Positions 6,884 through 13,735 of a DNA stretch of 22,937 nucleotides are shown here, one piece after another. The DNA comes from Elusimicrobiota bacterium (GTDB taxonomy: Bacteria > Elusimicrobiota > UBA8919). The notes below the pieces were generated by a model. It had not been told where the DNA came from, made no database searches, and worked only from the letters and a program-made list of their open reading frames with translations. The position numbers and the translations under genes are program-made. Position 1 is the first letter of the stretch, and every line of letters begins with the position of its first letter. Location: assembly GCA_003452965.1 (NCBI GenBank), contig DMMW01000018.1, positions 1 through 22,937 on the forward strand, given 5' to 3'.

Positions 6884-8386
6884 GTGAAAATTATCGAAGG
6901 AAAACAAAACATAATCTCCGGTTATTCGTCATATTTGCAAGACGAATCCAAACTTTCATATGGAAATGTTGAATATCTCGCATTTCCGGAAAACGACAAA
7001 GATATTAGTGAATTTCTTAAATTTGCTTCTTCCAAAAATATACCGGTTACCATTTCCAATGGTAAAACAGGCGTTGTCGGCGGTGCAGTTCCGTTAAAGG
7101 GCGCTTTAATATCCTTGGAAAAACTTAATAAAATATTCGGTATAAAAAATGTGGATAACGAATATCGCGTGCACTTACAAAGCGGAGTTGTTCTAAGCGA
7201 TCTTTTTGCATATTCGGAAAATGAAAGTTTTGCTTCAGAAAAATATTTCTATCCTGTAGATGTAACAGAAACAACTGCTCACGTAGGGGGCACCGTCTCG
7301 ACCAATGCATCGGGCGAAAGAAGTTTCAAATACGGACCAACAAGAAACTGGGTACGCGCATTAAAAGTTATATTATCAGACGGCAACATATTAAATATCG
7401 AACGCAACAAAATATTTGCAAAAAATTATATAATGGACATTAAACTGCCTAACGGAAACATAAAAACAATAGACATACCAAAGTATAAAATGCCCTCAAC
7501 AAAAAATGCAGCAGGGTATTATGCCAAAGAAAACATGGATTTAATTGACCTATTTATCGGCAGTGAAGGAACGCTTGCCGTAATAACAGAATTGGAACTT
7601 GCACTTATAAAAAAACCAAAAAACGTTATGTCGTTACTTTCATTTTTTAATACTGAAAAAGACGCCTTTAACTTTTTTTTCTCGGCTGTTAAAGAACTAA
7701 AAACAGCAGTTGTTTTTGAATACTTTGATAACGGCGCCTTTGAACTATTAACGCCCAAAATAGCCGGACTACCTAAAGATAGAAAATTTGCAATATTTTT
7801 TGAAACAGAATTTACCGATAACACAATAAACGATATTACTTCAAACATAGAAAAACTTCTTAATAAAAACAATTCAACAATGGATGATACTTGGGGTGGT
7901 TTTGCAAAAAAAGATATGGAAAAAATAAGGGAAATAAGATACAAAATCCCTGAAACAATAAACGAAACCATCGCAAAAAGAAAACAAAAATATCCTGACA
8001 TTCACAAAATTTCCGCCGACATAGCTGTTCCGCCCGATAAATTTACCGAGATGATTTCTTATTATAAATCAAAACTTGAACCGTTAAAATTCCAATATAC
8101 AATATTCGGACACATCGGAGAAAATCATCTACATATGAATATCATTCCGAATGACCATGAAGAATTTATAAAAGCAAAAGAATTGCATTTGGATTTTGCT
8201 AAAAAAGCGGTCTCATTAGGCGGCACTGTTTCCGCAGAACACGGTATAGGGAAAATTAAACATCAGTATCTGGAAGTAATGTACGGAAAAAATGGAATAC
8301 AAGAAATGATAGCCATAAAAAAAATACTTGACCCAAAATTAATATTGAACAGGGGAGACGTTTTTCCGGAAGAATATCTAAAATGA
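6884..8386 (+). CDS. FAD-linked D-2-hydroxyacid dehydrogenase (GlcD/D-lactate dehydrogenase type)
   Basis: These flavoenzymes oxidise D-lactate, glycolate, D-malate or D-2-hydroxyglutarate to the 2-oxo acid and pass electrons to quinone, cytochrome or an electron-transfer flavoprotein. The 500 residues show an N-terminal FAD-binding-4 domain (NGKTGVVGGAVPL near 58-70; GGTVSTNASGERSFKYGPT near 135-153; GSEGTLAVITELEL near 226-239) and a C-terminal FAD-oxidase domain ending in GHIGENHLHMNI and SAEHGIGKIK. The start is GTG at 6884, nine bases after GGAGGA; the upstream ATG at 6867 runs into a stop. No iron-sulfur domain is fused. Its position after a LarA racemase fits a pair in which the racemase makes the D isomer and this enzyme oxidises it. 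The exact substrate is open. Confidence 0.88.
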   Translation: MKIIEGKQNIISGYSSYLQDESKLSYGNVEYLAFPENDKDISEFLKFASSKNIPVTISNGKTGVVGGAVPLKGALISLEKLNKIFGIKNVDNEYRVHLQSGVVLSDLFAYSENESFASEKYFYPVDVTETTAHVGGTVSTNASGERSFKYGPTRNWVRALKVILSDGNILNIERNKIFAKNYIMDIKLPNGNIKTIDIPKYKMPSTKNAAGYYAKENMDLIDLFIGSEGTLAVITELELALIKKPKNVMSLLSFFNTEKDAFNFFFSAVKELKTAVVFEYFDNGAFELLTPKIAGLPKDRKFAIFFETEFTDNTINDITSNIEKLLNKNNSTMDDTWGGFAKKDMEKIREIRYKIPETINETIAKRKQKYPDIHKISADIAVPPDKFTEMISYYKSKLEPLKFQYTIFGHIGENHLHMNIIPNDHEEFIKAKELHLDFAKKAVSLGGTVSAEHGIGKIKHQYLEVMYGKNGIQEMIAIKKILDPKLILNRGDVFPEEYLK

Positions 8387-8410
8387 ACTTAAAAAAAAAT
8401 ACCGCTCAAA

Positions 8411-8552
8411 ATCTGTGTAATCTTGCACTCGAAATTCGTCCGCCTACGCTCTTATGAGCCTACTGGAACGAACAAGACTGCAACCCCGTTTTACGGGGTT
8501 AATACCTCATAATCTGTGTAATCAGTGATTATTGGGTTTTCCAATAATCACT
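8411..8552. repeat. Repeat-rich gap before fumarase alpha with strong hairpin
   Basis: The 176-base gap holds two copies of AATCTGTGTAATC (one near 8411, one near 8511), a GC hairpin AACCCCG/CGGGGTT near 8480-8502, and a perfect 12-bp stem AGTGATTATTGG/CCAATAATCACT (8524-8535 with 8541-8552, loop GTTTT). The last hairpin ends ten bases before the fumarase ATG, with no Shine-Dalgarno after it. It could act as a terminator-like or translation-modulating structure. Confidence 0.6.
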
Positions 8553-8562
8553 TAAAATAACT

Positions 8563-9405
8563 ATGCGCAAAATAAGTTCAAAAATTATTACTGATATTGT
8601 TAAAAAACTATTCCTTGACATAAATTATCGTTTACCTGACGATGTTTTGAAAAAATTACAAATTGCGTTAAAAAAAGAAACAAACACAAAAGCAAAAAAT
8701 ATTTTAAAACAGATATTAGAAAACGCAAAAGTTGCAAAAAATGAAAAAATACCTATTTGCCAGGATACAGGCACCGCTATTATATTCATAGAAGTAGGAC
8801 AAGATGTTAATGTAACGGGCGGTAATTTGACTCATGCAATAAATAAAGGGGTAAGACAGGCTTACAAAGAAGGCTATTTAAGAAAATCAATAGTATCATG
8901 TCCGCTTGAAAGGAAAAATACACAAGACAACACGCCGGCTTCAATACACATTGAAATAGTTCCGGGAAACAAATTGAAAATATTTGTCATATCAAAAGGC
9001 GGCGGAGCGGAAAACATGTCTCAAATTAAAATGTTCCCGCCGTCTACACTCAAAAAGGAAATTATCGACTTTGTCGTAGATACGATAAAAAAAGCCGGAG
9101 CAAACGCTTGCCCGCCTCTTATAATAGGCATCGGTATAGGCGGAACTTTTGATACCGTTGGCACATTGGCAAAAAAAGCGCTATTAAGGAATCTAAATTC
9201 TCATAATAAAAATAGGATATATAGAAATCTTGAAAATGAAATATTAAACGAAATAAACAAAACAGGCATCGGACCGATGGCATTGGGCGGAAAAACTACT
9301 GCACTTGCTGTATTAATTGACGGATTGCCAACTCATATTACTTCATTACCGGTAGCAGTAAATATCCAATGCCATGCACATCGCAGGAAGACTGCTATAA
9401 TATAA
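8563..9405 (+). CDS. Class I fumarate hydratase (or L-tartrate dehydratase), alpha subunit
   Basis: Together with a beta subunit this oxygen-sensitive [4Fe-4S] enzyme hydrates fumarate to L-malate. The 280-residue length fits the two-subunit form. The three cluster cysteines are visible: C66 in IPICQDTG, C182 in ANACPP and C269 in IQCHAHR. Other family marks are SCPLERKNTQDNTPA and GIGPMALGGKTTAL. The beta subunit is not adjacent but 1.8 kb downstream at 11176, after nadE. Tartrate dehydratase is the paralogous alternative that sequence inspection cannot exclude, but malic enzyme upstream favours fumarase. No Shine-Dalgarno is seen before the ATG. Requirement for an iron-sulfur cluster suggests an anaerobic or microaerobic lifestyle. 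Confidence 0.9.
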   Translation: MRKISSKIITDIVKKLFLDINYRLPDDVLKKLQIALKKETNTKAKNILKQILENAKVAKNEKIPICQDTGTAIIFIEVGQDVNVTGGNLTHAINKGVRQAYKEGYLRKSIVSCPLERKNTQDNTPASIHIEIVPGNKLKIFVISKGGGAENMSQIKMFPPSTLKKEIIDFVVDTIKKAGANACPPLIIGIGIGGTFDTVGTLAKKALLRNLNSHNKNRIYRNLENEILNEINKTGIGPMALGGKTTALAVLIDGLPTHITSLPVAVNIQCHAHRRKTAII

Positions 9406-9420
9406 AAAATGCTCCTGTCT

Positions 9421-9488
9421 GTCATTCCTGCGGTAGTTAGCAGGGAATCCATATAAAACGACTGGATTCCCACGCAAGTGGGAATGAC
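9421..9488. repeat. GTCATTCC...GGAATGAC palindromic element
   Basis: Terminal inverted repeats GTCATTCC (9421-9428) and GGAATGAC (9481-9488) bound a 68-base element with inner pairs GGAATCC/GGATTCC (9444-9450 with 9464-9470) and a perfect hairpin ATTCCCAC-GCAA-GTGGGAAT (9466-9485). It fills almost the whole gap between fumarase alpha and nadE, ending 14 bases before the nadE start. A related half copy lies at 14762-14788. It behaves like a REP or MITE type non-coding repeat. Confidence 0.75.
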
Positions 9489-9502
9489 GACTATAGAAAC
9501 TT

Positions 9503-11179
9503 ATGAATAATACATTAAGAATCGCATTAGCTCAAATAAACTGTACTGTCGGCGACTTAAACGGCAACTACAATAAAGTAATTGAATATATCAGTAAAGC
9601 AGATAATTCGGGAGCCGATATAGTAGCATTTCCGGAATTGACAATTACCGGATACCCGCCCGAAGACCTTTTACTAAAACCCAAATTTATAAGCGATAAC
9701 TTGGAAATCATCAATAAATTATCAAAAAAAATAAAAAAAATAGTGGCAATCGTTGGATTTGTAAATAAGCAAAAAAATAACCTTTTCAACTCAGCTGCAA
9801 TAATATACGATGGAAAGATAAAAGGCATTTACAACAAAATGATACTACCGAATTATGGAGTCTTTGATGAAAAGCGATATTTTCACCAGGGCGACAATCC
9901 AATTGTTTTTAAATATGGAAAATACATTTTTGGCGTCGGTATCTGTGAAGATATCTGGAATGAAAACACCCCGATAAAAAAACAAGTTCAATTAGGCGCC
10001 GACATCATATTCAACATTAACGCATCACCTTATTATGCAGGAAAAATTAAACTCAGGGAATCAATAATACAAAAACAGGCTAAAAGTAATAATATTAGGG
10101 TTGTATATGTAAATTTAGTCGGCGGACAGGATGAATTAGTTTTTGACGGGCAAAGCATGATTATTGACAATAATGGGAAATTTTTAGGTAAATCGCTCGC
10201 ATTTAATGAAGATTTATTTATTACAGACATAAATATACCTTTAAAAAAAATCAAAAAAAATCAAAAGATAATCAATATAACAAACCAAATACCTATCAAA
10301 AGCAAAATTAAATTGCCTGAAAAAAATATAAAACCGCTCAAGCCAATTGAAGAAATTTATAATGCGCTCCTTTTAGGCCTTTCCGATTATGTCAGGAAAA
10401 ACGGTTTTAAAAAAGTTGTTATCGGGCTAAGCGGCGGAATAGATTCTGCACTTGTAGCCGCTCTGGCTGTTGATTCATTAGGTAAAGAAAATGTAACAGG
10501 TGTATTTATGCCTTCGCAATATTCATCTACTGAATCCGGAGAAGATGCAAAACAACTTGCATACAATTTAGGAATCAGATTCTCAACTATCCCAATAAAT
10601 CAAATATACAAGACCTATTTATATGTACTTAAACAAACTTTTAAAGGACATAAACAGGACATCACGGAAGAAAATTTGCAGGCACGCATCAGGGGCAACT
10701 TACTTATGGCTCTCTCAAATAAATTCGGCTGTATGGTTCTTACAACCGGCAATAAATCGGAAATGAGTGCAGGTTATGCAACACTGTATGGTGATATGGC
10801 AGGCGGTTTTGCGGTAATAAAAGACGTTCCCAAAATATTGGTTTATAAATTATCCGAATACAGGAATTCATTATATAAAGTAATACCGAAACGGATTTTA
10901 ACCAAAGCACCTACTGCTGAACTCAGACCAAACCAAAAAGACAGCGACACCCTTCCAAAATATGAAATTTTGGATCCTATATTAAAAGCATATATTGAAG
11001 ACGATATGGACATGGAACAAATTGTATTGATGGGTTATGAAAAAAATGTCGTTACTAAAATTATAAGTATGGTAGACAGAAGCGAATACAAACGCAGACA
11101 ATCGCCTCCCGGAATAAAAATAACATACAAAGCATTCGGCAAAGACCGTAGAATGCCGATAACTAACGGATATAGATGA
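9503..11179 (+). CDS. nadE: Glutamine-dependent NAD+ synthetase
   Basis: The enzyme amidates deamido-NAD+ to NAD+ with ATP, using ammonia released from glutamine by its N-terminal domain. Residues 1-250 are a nitrilase-type glutaminase with the catalytic triad E45 (FPELTITGYPPEDLL), K112 (NKMILPNYGVFDE) and C148 (GICEDIW). The C-terminal synthetase domain carries the P-loop SGGIDS (310-315), GNKSEMSAGYATLYGD, and the K.PTAELRPNQKDSDTLP segment. The 558-residue length is usual for this two-domain form. It sits between the two fumarase subunit genes and its stop overlaps the fumarase beta start as ATGA. A palindromic element ends 14 bases upstream, and no clear ribosome binding site remains. 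Confidence 0.95.
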   Translation: MNNTLRIALAQINCTVGDLNGNYNKVIEYISKADNSGADIVAFPELTITGYPPEDLLLKPKFISDNLEIINKLSKKIKKIVAIVGFVNKQKNNLFNSAAIIYDGKIKGIYNKMILPNYGVFDEKRYFHQGDNPIVFKYGKYIFGVGICEDIWNENTPIKKQVQLGADIIFNINASPYYAGKIKLRESIIQKQAKSNNIRVVYVNLVGGQDELVFDGQSMIIDNNGKFLGKSLAFNEDLFITDINIPLKKIKKNQKIINITNQIPIKSKIKLPEKNIKPLKPIEEIYNALLLGLSDYVRKNGFKKVVIGLSGGIDSALVAALAVDSLGKENVTGVFMPSQYSSTESGEDAKQLAYNLGIRFSTIPINQIYKTYLYVLKQTFKGHKQDITEENLQARIRGNLLMALSNKFGCMVLTTGNKSEMSAGYATLYGDMAGGFAVIKDVPKILVYKLSEYRNSLYKVIPKRILTKAPTAELRPNQKDSDTLPKYEILDPILKAYIEDDMDMEQIVLMGYEKNVVTKIISMVDRSEYKRRQSPPGIKITYKAFGKDRRMPITNGYR

Positions 11180-11703
11180 AAAAAATACAGACACCTCTAA
11201 CCGAAAAAACTATTAAAACATTAAAATCCGGTGATGAAATTTTACTAAGCGGAATTATCTATACTGCACGTGATTCCGCACATAAGCGAATTGTGTCTAA
11301 TTTAAAAAAAATACCTTTTAATTTAAAAGGCTCCGTAATTTATTATACCGGTCCGACACCGGCAAAATCCGGACATATTATTGGCAGCTGTGGACCGACT
11401 TCGTCTTACAGAATGGACAAATACACACCTGAACTCTTAAAACATGGCCTTAAAGCAACTATAGGCAAAGGTAAACGTTCAAAAGAAGTAATTGAAGCAA
11501 TGAAAAAATATAAAGCAGTCTATCTTGCCGCAACCGGCGGAATCGGGGCATTATTATCAAAATGTGTTAAAAAAGCGGTAATAATCGCATTCCCCGAATT
11601 AGGCTGTGAAGCAATCTACAAACTTGAAGTAAAAAACATGCCACTTATCGTAATAAACGATAACTATGGCAACGACCTTTACGAAAAAAACGATATAAAA
11701 TAA
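11176..11703 (+). CDS. Class I fumarate hydratase (or tartrate dehydratase), beta subunit
   Basis: This is the C-terminal catalytic half of two-subunit class I fumarase. In 175 residues it shows the expected order: GDEILLSGIIYTARDSAHKR near 20-38, the YYTGPTPAK segment near 56-64, IGSCGPTSSYRMD near 69-81, IGKGKRSKE near 96-104, and the AATGGIGALLS stretch near 118-128. The start overlaps the nadE stop by four bases (ATGA), so translation is coupled to nadE and not to its partner subunit at 8563. It is the last gene before a strong promoter for argF, though no intrinsic terminator is clear between them. Confidence 0.9.
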   Translation: MKKIQTPLTEKTIKTLKSGDEILLSGIIYTARDSAHKRIVSNLKKIPFNLKGSVIYYTGPTPAKSGHIIGSCGPTSSYRMDKYTPELLKHGLKATIGKGKRSKEVIEAMKKYKAVYLAATGGIGALLSKCVKKAVIIAFPELGCEAIYKLEVKNMPLIVINDNYGNDLYEKNDIK

Positions 11704-11712
11704 AAAAATTCA

Positions 11713-11741
11713 TTGAATATAATTATCGTATTTGGTATAAT
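11713..11741 (+). promoter_or_regulatory. Sigma-70-type promoter for argF, nearly leaderless
   Basis: TTGAAT (11713-11718) and a perfect TATAAT (11736-11741) are 17 bases apart. A start site six to eight bases further on would lie around 11748, leaving only about eight bases before the argF ATG at 11756. No Shine-Dalgarno can fit, so a leaderless or near-leaderless transcript is predicted. Confidence 0.65.
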
Positions 11742-11755
11742 ACTATTTACTATTT

Positions 11756-12706
11756 ATGAAAACCAAGCATTTAATATCTATATCCGACTTAGAAATATCC
11801 GATATAATAGACATATTTAAAACTACCTACAAAATAAAAAAACTCCAAAAACAGGGTAAAAAATACACACCTTTATCTTTAAAAACTCTTGCAATGATAT
11901 TTGCTAAACCTTCAACAAGAACCAGGGTTTCATTTGAAACCGGCATGTTCCAACTCGGCGGTTTAGCGATATTTCTAAGAGGTAAAGAACTACAAATGGG
12001 AAGAGGTGAAACCATCGCAGACACTGCGAGAATATTATCAAGATATGTGCATGGTATAATGATAAGAACTTTTGACCATAAAGATGTTATAGAATTTGCA
12101 AAATACTCAACAGTACCGGTAATAAACGGCTTAACAGACTTGGAACATCCTTGCCAGATACTAGGGGATGTTTACACAATAATCGAAAAAAAACTTGAAA
12201 TAAAAAACGGAAAATTCAGAATTGAATATTTAAAAAATTTAAAGATTGTATTTGTCGGTGACGGAAACAATATTGTAAACTCTTTAATGCTTTTATGCGC
12301 CAAACTCGGAATAAATTTAACAGTAATCACACCTAAAGGTTACGAACCTGATAAAAACATATATAATAATGCGTCAAATATTGCCAAAAAAACCGGTGCC
12401 TTAATTTCACTCTCAAACAAAATTGAAGATATAAAAAACGCAGACATCGCCTATACGGATGTCTGGATATCAATGGGTCAGGAAGCGGAAAGAGAAAAGC
12501 GATTAAACGATTTTGCCGGATTTCAAATAAACAGGGATTTGCTTTCAAAAGCAAAATCCGACTGTATGGTAATGCACTGCCTACCAGCTCATAGAGGTGA
12601 AGAAATAACAAATGACATCATAGAAGGAAAAAACTCTATTGTCTTTGAACAAGCTGAAAATAGGCTCCATATACAAAAAGCTATAATGCTTCTATTAATG
12701 AAGTGA
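11756..12706 (+). CDS. argF: Ornithine carbamoyltransferase
   Basis: ArgF joins carbamoyl phosphate and ornithine to make citrulline in arginine synthesis. The 316-residue protein shows the carbamoyl-phosphate site S53-TRTR (KPSTRTR), HPCQ at 131-134 (EHPCQILGD), the ornithine loop DVWISMG, and the HCLPAHRGEE signature near 274-283. This set separates it from aspartate carbamoyltransferase and from the YgeW-type enzymes. It has its own promoter and no ribosome binding site. Its stop overlaps the GTG start of the glycosylase gene (GTGA). No other arginine genes are in the window. A catabolic role (ArcB) cannot be fully excluded, but arcA and arcC are not nearby. Confidence 0.94.
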   Translation: MKTKHLISISDLEISDIIDIFKTTYKIKKLQKQGKKYTPLSLKTLAMIFAKPSTRTRVSFETGMFQLGGLAIFLRGKELQMGRGETIADTARILSRYVHGIMIRTFDHKDVIEFAKYSTVPVINGLTDLEHPCQILGDVYTIIEKKLEIKNGKFRIEYLKNLKIVFVGDGNNIVNSLMLLCAKLGINLTVITPKGYEPDKNIYNNASNIAKKTGALISLSNKIEDIKNADIAYTDVWISMGQEAEREKRLNDFAGFQINRDLLSKAKSDCMVMHCLPAHRGEEITNDIIEGKNSIVFEQAENRLHIQKAIMLLLMK

Positions 12707-13389
12707 TAAACAACCTATCATACCGAATTTATAAAAAACTACTTAAACATTTCGGTCCTCAGGGCTGGTGGCCGATAGGTGGCATATATAATCCTAACAA
12801 AAACTATTTTACTAACGAAGAAAAATTTGAAATAATGGTCGGCGCTATACTAACCCAAAATACCGCATGGAATAACGTTGAAAAAGCACTTTCAAATCTA
12901 AGAAAAGAAAAAAAACTAAGCATCAAACATCTCTCAAAAATAAATTTAAAAAAACTCCAAACATTAATAAAACCTTCAGGATTCTATAAACAGAAAGCAA
13001 AACGTCTAAAAAACTTCTCAAAAAATGTACTGAACATAAGCGAATTTGAGCGAGCTTATGATAAAATTAATCGCGCAAAATTACTTTCATTAAACGGTGT
13101 AGGTCCTGAAACTGCTGACTCCATACTATTATACGCCCTTGAAAAACCATATTTTGTAGTAGATGCATACACCAAAAGAATAATAAACCGACTTGGAATA
13201 TTTAAAAGCGAAAAATACGATGAAATACAAACTTTCTTTCAAAACAATCTTCCGAAAAATATTGATATATATAAAGAATATCACGCGTTAATAGTTGAAC
13301 TTGCTAAAAAACATTGCAAAAAAAACCCTGACTGCAAAAAATGCCCTTGCCGAGCCCAATGCGGGTTTGGGCTTGGCCGAGGAAACTAA
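12703..13389 (+). CDS. Endonuclease III-like DNA glycosylase with [4Fe-4S] cluster, lyase lysine absent
   Basis: The 228-residue protein belongs to the HhH-GPD base-excision glycosylases. Visible parts are HFGPQGWWPI (residues 16-25), GAILTQNTAWNNVEKAL (47-63), the helix-hairpin-helix LNGVGPETADS (130-140), the catalytic aspartate D154 (VVDAYTKR), and a C-terminal cluster C205, C211, C214 and C220. Where endonuclease III has its lyase lysine (K120) this protein has E137, so it should be monofunctional, as in the MagIII or 3-methyladenine glycosylase group. The start is GTG overlapping the argF stop. The C-terminal nine or so residues are encoded by a palindrome. Substrate could be an alkylated base; sequence alone does not settle it. 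Confidence 0.87.
   Translation: MINNLSYRIYKKLLKHFGPQGWWPIGGIYNPNKNYFTNEEKFEIMVGAILTQNTAWNNVEKALSNLRKEKKLSIKHLSKINLKKLQTLIKPSGFYKQKAKRLKNFSKNVLNISEFERAYDKINRAKLLSLNGVGPETADSILLYALEKPYFVVDAYTKRIINRLGIFKSEKYDEIQTFFQNNLPKNIDIYKEYHALIVELAKKHCKKNPDCKKCPCRAQCGFGLGRGN
13353..13373. repeat. Palindrome inside the 3' end of the glycosylase gene
   Basis: AGCCCAA (13353-13359) pairs with TTGGGCT (13367-13373) around a GCGGG-containing loop; the flanks CTTGCCGAG and CTTGGCCGAGG resemble each other. The segment is much richer in G and C than the gene around it. It encodes the last cluster cysteine and the Gly-rich tail, so it resembles a protein-coding palindromic element. Confidence 0.55.
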
Positions 13390-13390
13390 A

Positions 13391-13705
13391 ATGAAATACA
13401 CTATTGTCTTTGTAACTGTTCCAAATAAAAAAGAAGCGAAAAAAATAGCAGACATAATACTAAAAGAAAAATTAGTCGCTTGTGTAAATATTATAAACAA
13501 ACTTGAATCAATCTATTGGTGGCAGGGCAAAATAGAAAAATCCAATGAATTGCTTTTGATAATGAAAACCAAAACCTCGCTATCAAAAGAACTAATTAAA
13601 AAAATAAAATCTATACATACTTATGAGGTTCCGGAAATAATCTTTTTACCAATAACAGCCGGAAATACTGACTATCTCAAATGGATTGATGATAGCCTAT
13701 TGTAG
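13391..13705 (+). CDS. cutA: CutA-family protein
   Basis: CutA1 proteins are small, very stable trimeric ferredoxin-fold proteins originally linked to divalent metal tolerance; the physiological role is unsettled. The 104 residues follow the family pattern: YTIVFVTVPNKKEAKKIA at the start, LVACVNII (28-35), ESIYWWQGKIE (39-49), KT....E...KI..IH.YEVPEI (59-82) and WIDDSLL at the end. The ATG at 13391 begins two bases after the glycosylase stop; an apparent upstream extension merely reads through that gene in another frame. It lies in a compact run argF, glycosylase, cutA, amrS and is probably expressed with them. Confidence 0.93.
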   Translation: MKYTIVFVTVPNKKEAKKIADIILKEKLVACVNIINKLESIYWWQGKIEKSNELLLIMKTKTSLSKELIKKIKSIHTYEVPEIIFLPITAGNTDYLKWIDDSLL

Positions 13706-13707
13706 TT

Positions 13708-13723
13708 GCCAATCTTGATTGGC
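13708..13723. repeat. Small hairpin between cutA and the radical SAM gene
   Basis: GCCAATC-TT-GATTGGC is a perfect 7+7 inverted repeat filling most of the 30-base gap. AAGGA for the next gene follows at 13726-13730. No T-run follows, so it is not a convincing terminator. Confidence 0.45.
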
Positions 13724-13735
13724 TGAAGGATTTAA

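Noticed and set aside
7519..8001. 160-codon open frame on the - strand
   Set aside because: It is antisense to the flavoenzyme gene and has no motif or ribosome site.
9421..9488. CRISPR-like repeat
   Set aside because: There is no regular spacing or repeat-spacer array, only one palindromic element with a related half copy elsewhere.
13295..13390. N-terminal extension of CutA
   Set aside because: It reads the glycosylase 3' end in another frame, and CutA proteins begin near MKYTIVFVTVP.
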